From contig JAQGII010000205.1 in the NCBI GenBank assembly GCA_028291305.1, positions 1 through 7,384 on the forward strand: a DNA stretch of 7,384 nt, read 5' to 3'. Positions 5,926 through 7,384 of the stretch are shown one piece after another (positions within the stretch are counted from its first letter, which is position 1; each line of letters starts with the position of its first letter). The notes below the pieces were generated by a model. That model was not told the DNA's origin. It saw nothing but the letters and a program-made list of their open reading frames with translations, and made no database searches. A program made the translations under genes and the position numbers. The DNA is from Caulobacteraceae bacterium (GTDB lineage Bacteria; Pseudomonadota; Alphaproteobacteria; Caulobacterales; Caulobacteraceae).

Positions 5926-7384
5926 CTAGAACCGGTAGGTCGCCTGGACGATCACCTCGAGCGGCCGGCCGAGCATGCCGGTGATCGACCCTGCCGTCAG
6001 GCCTGGCGCGTCGGCGCTGGAGACGACGTATTTGGCGCCGGTCAGGTTCTGGCCGATGACGGCAAACTCCATCCTGGCGGTGTAGAGGCGCAGGCTGGCG
6101 TTGAGCTTGCCGTAGGGGCTCTGGATCGAATCCGGCCGGAAGTTGGAGCCGCCGGCGGAAAAGTTGTAGCGGCCGACATAGTAGGCGTCCGCCGATAGGG
6201 CCGCGGTCCAGCCGCCGCCGACCGGGCGATCATAGGTCGCGCCAAGGTTGGCCGAGGTCTCGGGGCTGGCGCCCAGGGTCTGGCCGGACAGGTTCTGAAC
6301 CCCGCCGACGCATCCCTGCGCCGCCGTCTGGCCGGCGAAACATTGGGCGTTGGGGAAGCTCAGGAAGCGGGCGCGGTTGTAGCTGGCGAAGCCGTGCACC
6401 GACAGGTTGGCGTCGATGGCGTAGCGGCCCTGGACCTCGGCGCCCTGCACCCGGGCGTTGGCCGCGTTCTTGGTGTTGTAGGTGAAGGTGGTGGCGTCGA
6501 ACGAGGTCAGCTGCAGGTCCTGGTAGTCGTAGACGTAGGCCGTGGCGTCCAGGCCCAGGCGCCCGCCCATGAACGTGCCCTTGGCGCCCACTTCGCCCCC
6601 CTTGGCCTTCACCGACCTGAACTGGATGCTCGTGGTGGTGGCGGTCGCCGTCAGGTTGCCGGGGTTGGAGAAGCCGCTCGACAGGAAGCCGGTCTTGTAG
6701 CCGGCGTAGAGGGTGGTGTTGCGCTGCGGGTGCCACGACAGGGTGGCTTCGGGCGAAACGTTGTCGTCCGTCAGCGACGTCTTCAGCCGCACGCCCACCG
6801 GCAACTGTCCGACCCGGAACGGGCTGACGTAGATGTTGCCCATGTCGGCTTGGCGGCCTTCGTGGGTGTAGCGCGCGCCGCCGGCCAGTTCGACGCTGGG
6901 CGCCAGCTTGACGTTGAGCTGGGCGAAGGCCGAATAGGTGTCGCCCTTGATGTAGTAGAGCCCATCGGCGGTGTCGTAGCGGCCGGTGGCGGGATCCCTG
7001 GGCAGGGGCGCCAGGAAGGTGTCCTGGCGGTAGCTGCGGTTCAGGTGCTCGTAGAACAGGCCGGTGGTCGCGTTCACCGGGCCGCCGAACGCGGTGACGG
7101 CGCGGAACTCCTGGCTGATCGTCTCGGTATGCTCATCGGCGGCCCCCATCAGTAGGGCGCGGCTGGTGTAGTCGAAGTTCTCGTCGTAGCGGTTGGCGAA
7201 GTTGAAGTAGCCGGTGGTCGACGTCACCGTCACCTTGTCCGCCTTGTAGTTCATGTTCAGCGAGGTCACCGTGGTGTCGATCCGGCTGAACGGCTTGTCC
7301 CCCGCGATCGGGAAGGGGCCGGCGATGCGCGGGTCGAGCCCGGCCACCGAACGTTTGTAGTTGCCGGTGCAGTCGCCGGTGGGA
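5926..7384 (-). CDS. TonB-dependent outer-membrane receptor, C-terminal beta-barrel part (5' end beyond the window)
   Basis: The reading frame stays open to the right edge, so about 485 C-terminal residues are visible and the start lies outside. A GTG at 7345-7347 is an internal valine codon, not a start, because the frame continues upstream through CTGNYKRS. The sequence alternates aromatic and small residues in amphipathic strands typical of 22-strand barrels: LAGGARYTHEG, SPEATLSWHPQRNTTLYAGY, KTGFLSSGFSNP, VQGAEVQGRYAIDANLSVHG and a final VIVQATYRF ending in phenylalanine, the usual outer-membrane assembly signal. YAGYKTGFLSSGFSNP and the NLTGAKY segment near the end are characteristic of the family, abundant in Caulobacter and sphingomonads. 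A probable loop contains two cysteines 13 residues apart (QCFAGQ to GCVGG), which may form a disulfide. The plug domain and TonB box are not visible, so the ligand (siderophore, saccharide or aromatic compound) cannot be called. It converges on the molybdenum hydroxylase operon with a 78-base gap, so it has its own promoter outside the window. Confidence 0.92.
   Translation of the reverse strand, partial: PTGDCTGNYKRSVAGLDPRIAGPFPIAGDKPFSRIDTTVTSLNMNYKADKVTVTSTTGYFNFANRYDENFDYTSRALLMGAADEHTETISQEFRAVTAFGGPVNATTGLFYEHLNRSYRQDTFLAPLPRDPATGRYDTADGLYYIKGDTYSAFAQLNVKLAPSVELAGGARYTHEGRQADMGNIYVSPFRVGQLPVGVRLKTSLTDDNVSPEATLSWHPQRNTTLYAGYKTGFLSSGFSNPGNLTATATTTSIQFRSVKAKGGEVGAKGTFMGGRLGLDATAYVYDYQDLQLTSFDATTFTYNTKNAANARVQGAEVQGRYAIDANLSVHGFASYNRARFLSFPNAQCFAGQTAAQGCVGGVQNLSGQTLGASPETSANLGATYDRPVGGGWTAALSADAYYVGRYNFSAGGSNFRPDSIQSPYGKLNASLRLYTARMEFAVIGQNLTGAKYVVSSADAPGLTAGSITGMLGRPLEVIVQATYRF

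Noticed and set aside
6343..7155. Plus-strand open frame of 270 codons opposite the receptor
   Set aside because: Valine/glycine-rich antisense shadow; the minus strand carries clear beta-barrel strands and the terminal YRF.
7345..7347. GTG as the start of the TonB-dependent receptor
   Set aside because: The frame is open to the window edge, and receptors of this family need an N-terminal signal, plug and more barrel strands upstream.

Overview
The window is a GC-rich, densely coding bacterial segment with strong G/C bias at third codon positions. Several traits suggest an alphaproteobacterium of the Caulobacter/Phenylobacterium or sphingomonad kind: a NodT-type efflux lipoprotein remnant, a TonB-dependent receptor of the type abundant in those groups, a promoter resembling the Caulobacter housekeeping consensus, and an isoquinoline-oxidoreductase-like molybdenum enzyme. 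This placement is inference from gene content and style, not from a marker gene.

Layout. Positions 1-236 (+) hold the 3' end of a NodT-like outer-membrane efflux factor, interrupted by an in-frame TAG at 84-86. Positions 396-1217 (+) encode a cofactor-free haloperoxidase/esterase-type alpha/beta hydrolase with a complete catalytic triad and a candidate promoter upstream. Positions 1327-1674 (+) encode a small secreted PepSY-domain protein, followed by a clear Rho-independent terminator. Positions 1854-5847 (+) form a tight three-gene operon: a small [2Fe-2S] subunit, a Tat-exported molybdopterin subunit and a membrane-anchored cytochrome c with three heme sites. The genes are joined by 4-base stop/start overlaps (GTGA as an option, then ATGA). 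On the opposite strand, converging on the operon, positions 5926-7384 carry the C-terminal beta-barrel part of a TonB-dependent receptor that runs off the right edge.

How the parts fit. The operon has the architecture of periplasmic, cytochrome-coupled molybdenum hydroxylases, such as the three-subunit aldehyde dehydrogenases of acetic acid bacteria, isoquinoline 1-oxidoreductase and nicotinate dehydrogenase. The molybdenum centre would oxidise a substrate in the periplasm, two [2Fe-2S] clusters would pass electrons inward, and the cytochrome would deliver them to the respiratory chain. The substrate cannot be read from the sequence. A nested inverted repeat just upstream of the first operon gene is a plausible operator or leader hairpin. 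The receptor next door could import a related compound, but only adjacency supports this.

No RNA genes, CRISPR arrays, insertion sequences or attachment sites were seen. I did not find evidence for a wholly new system. The points most worth following up are the operon with its unknown substrate, its palindromic leader, two homopolymer tracts inside its genes, and the broken efflux gene.
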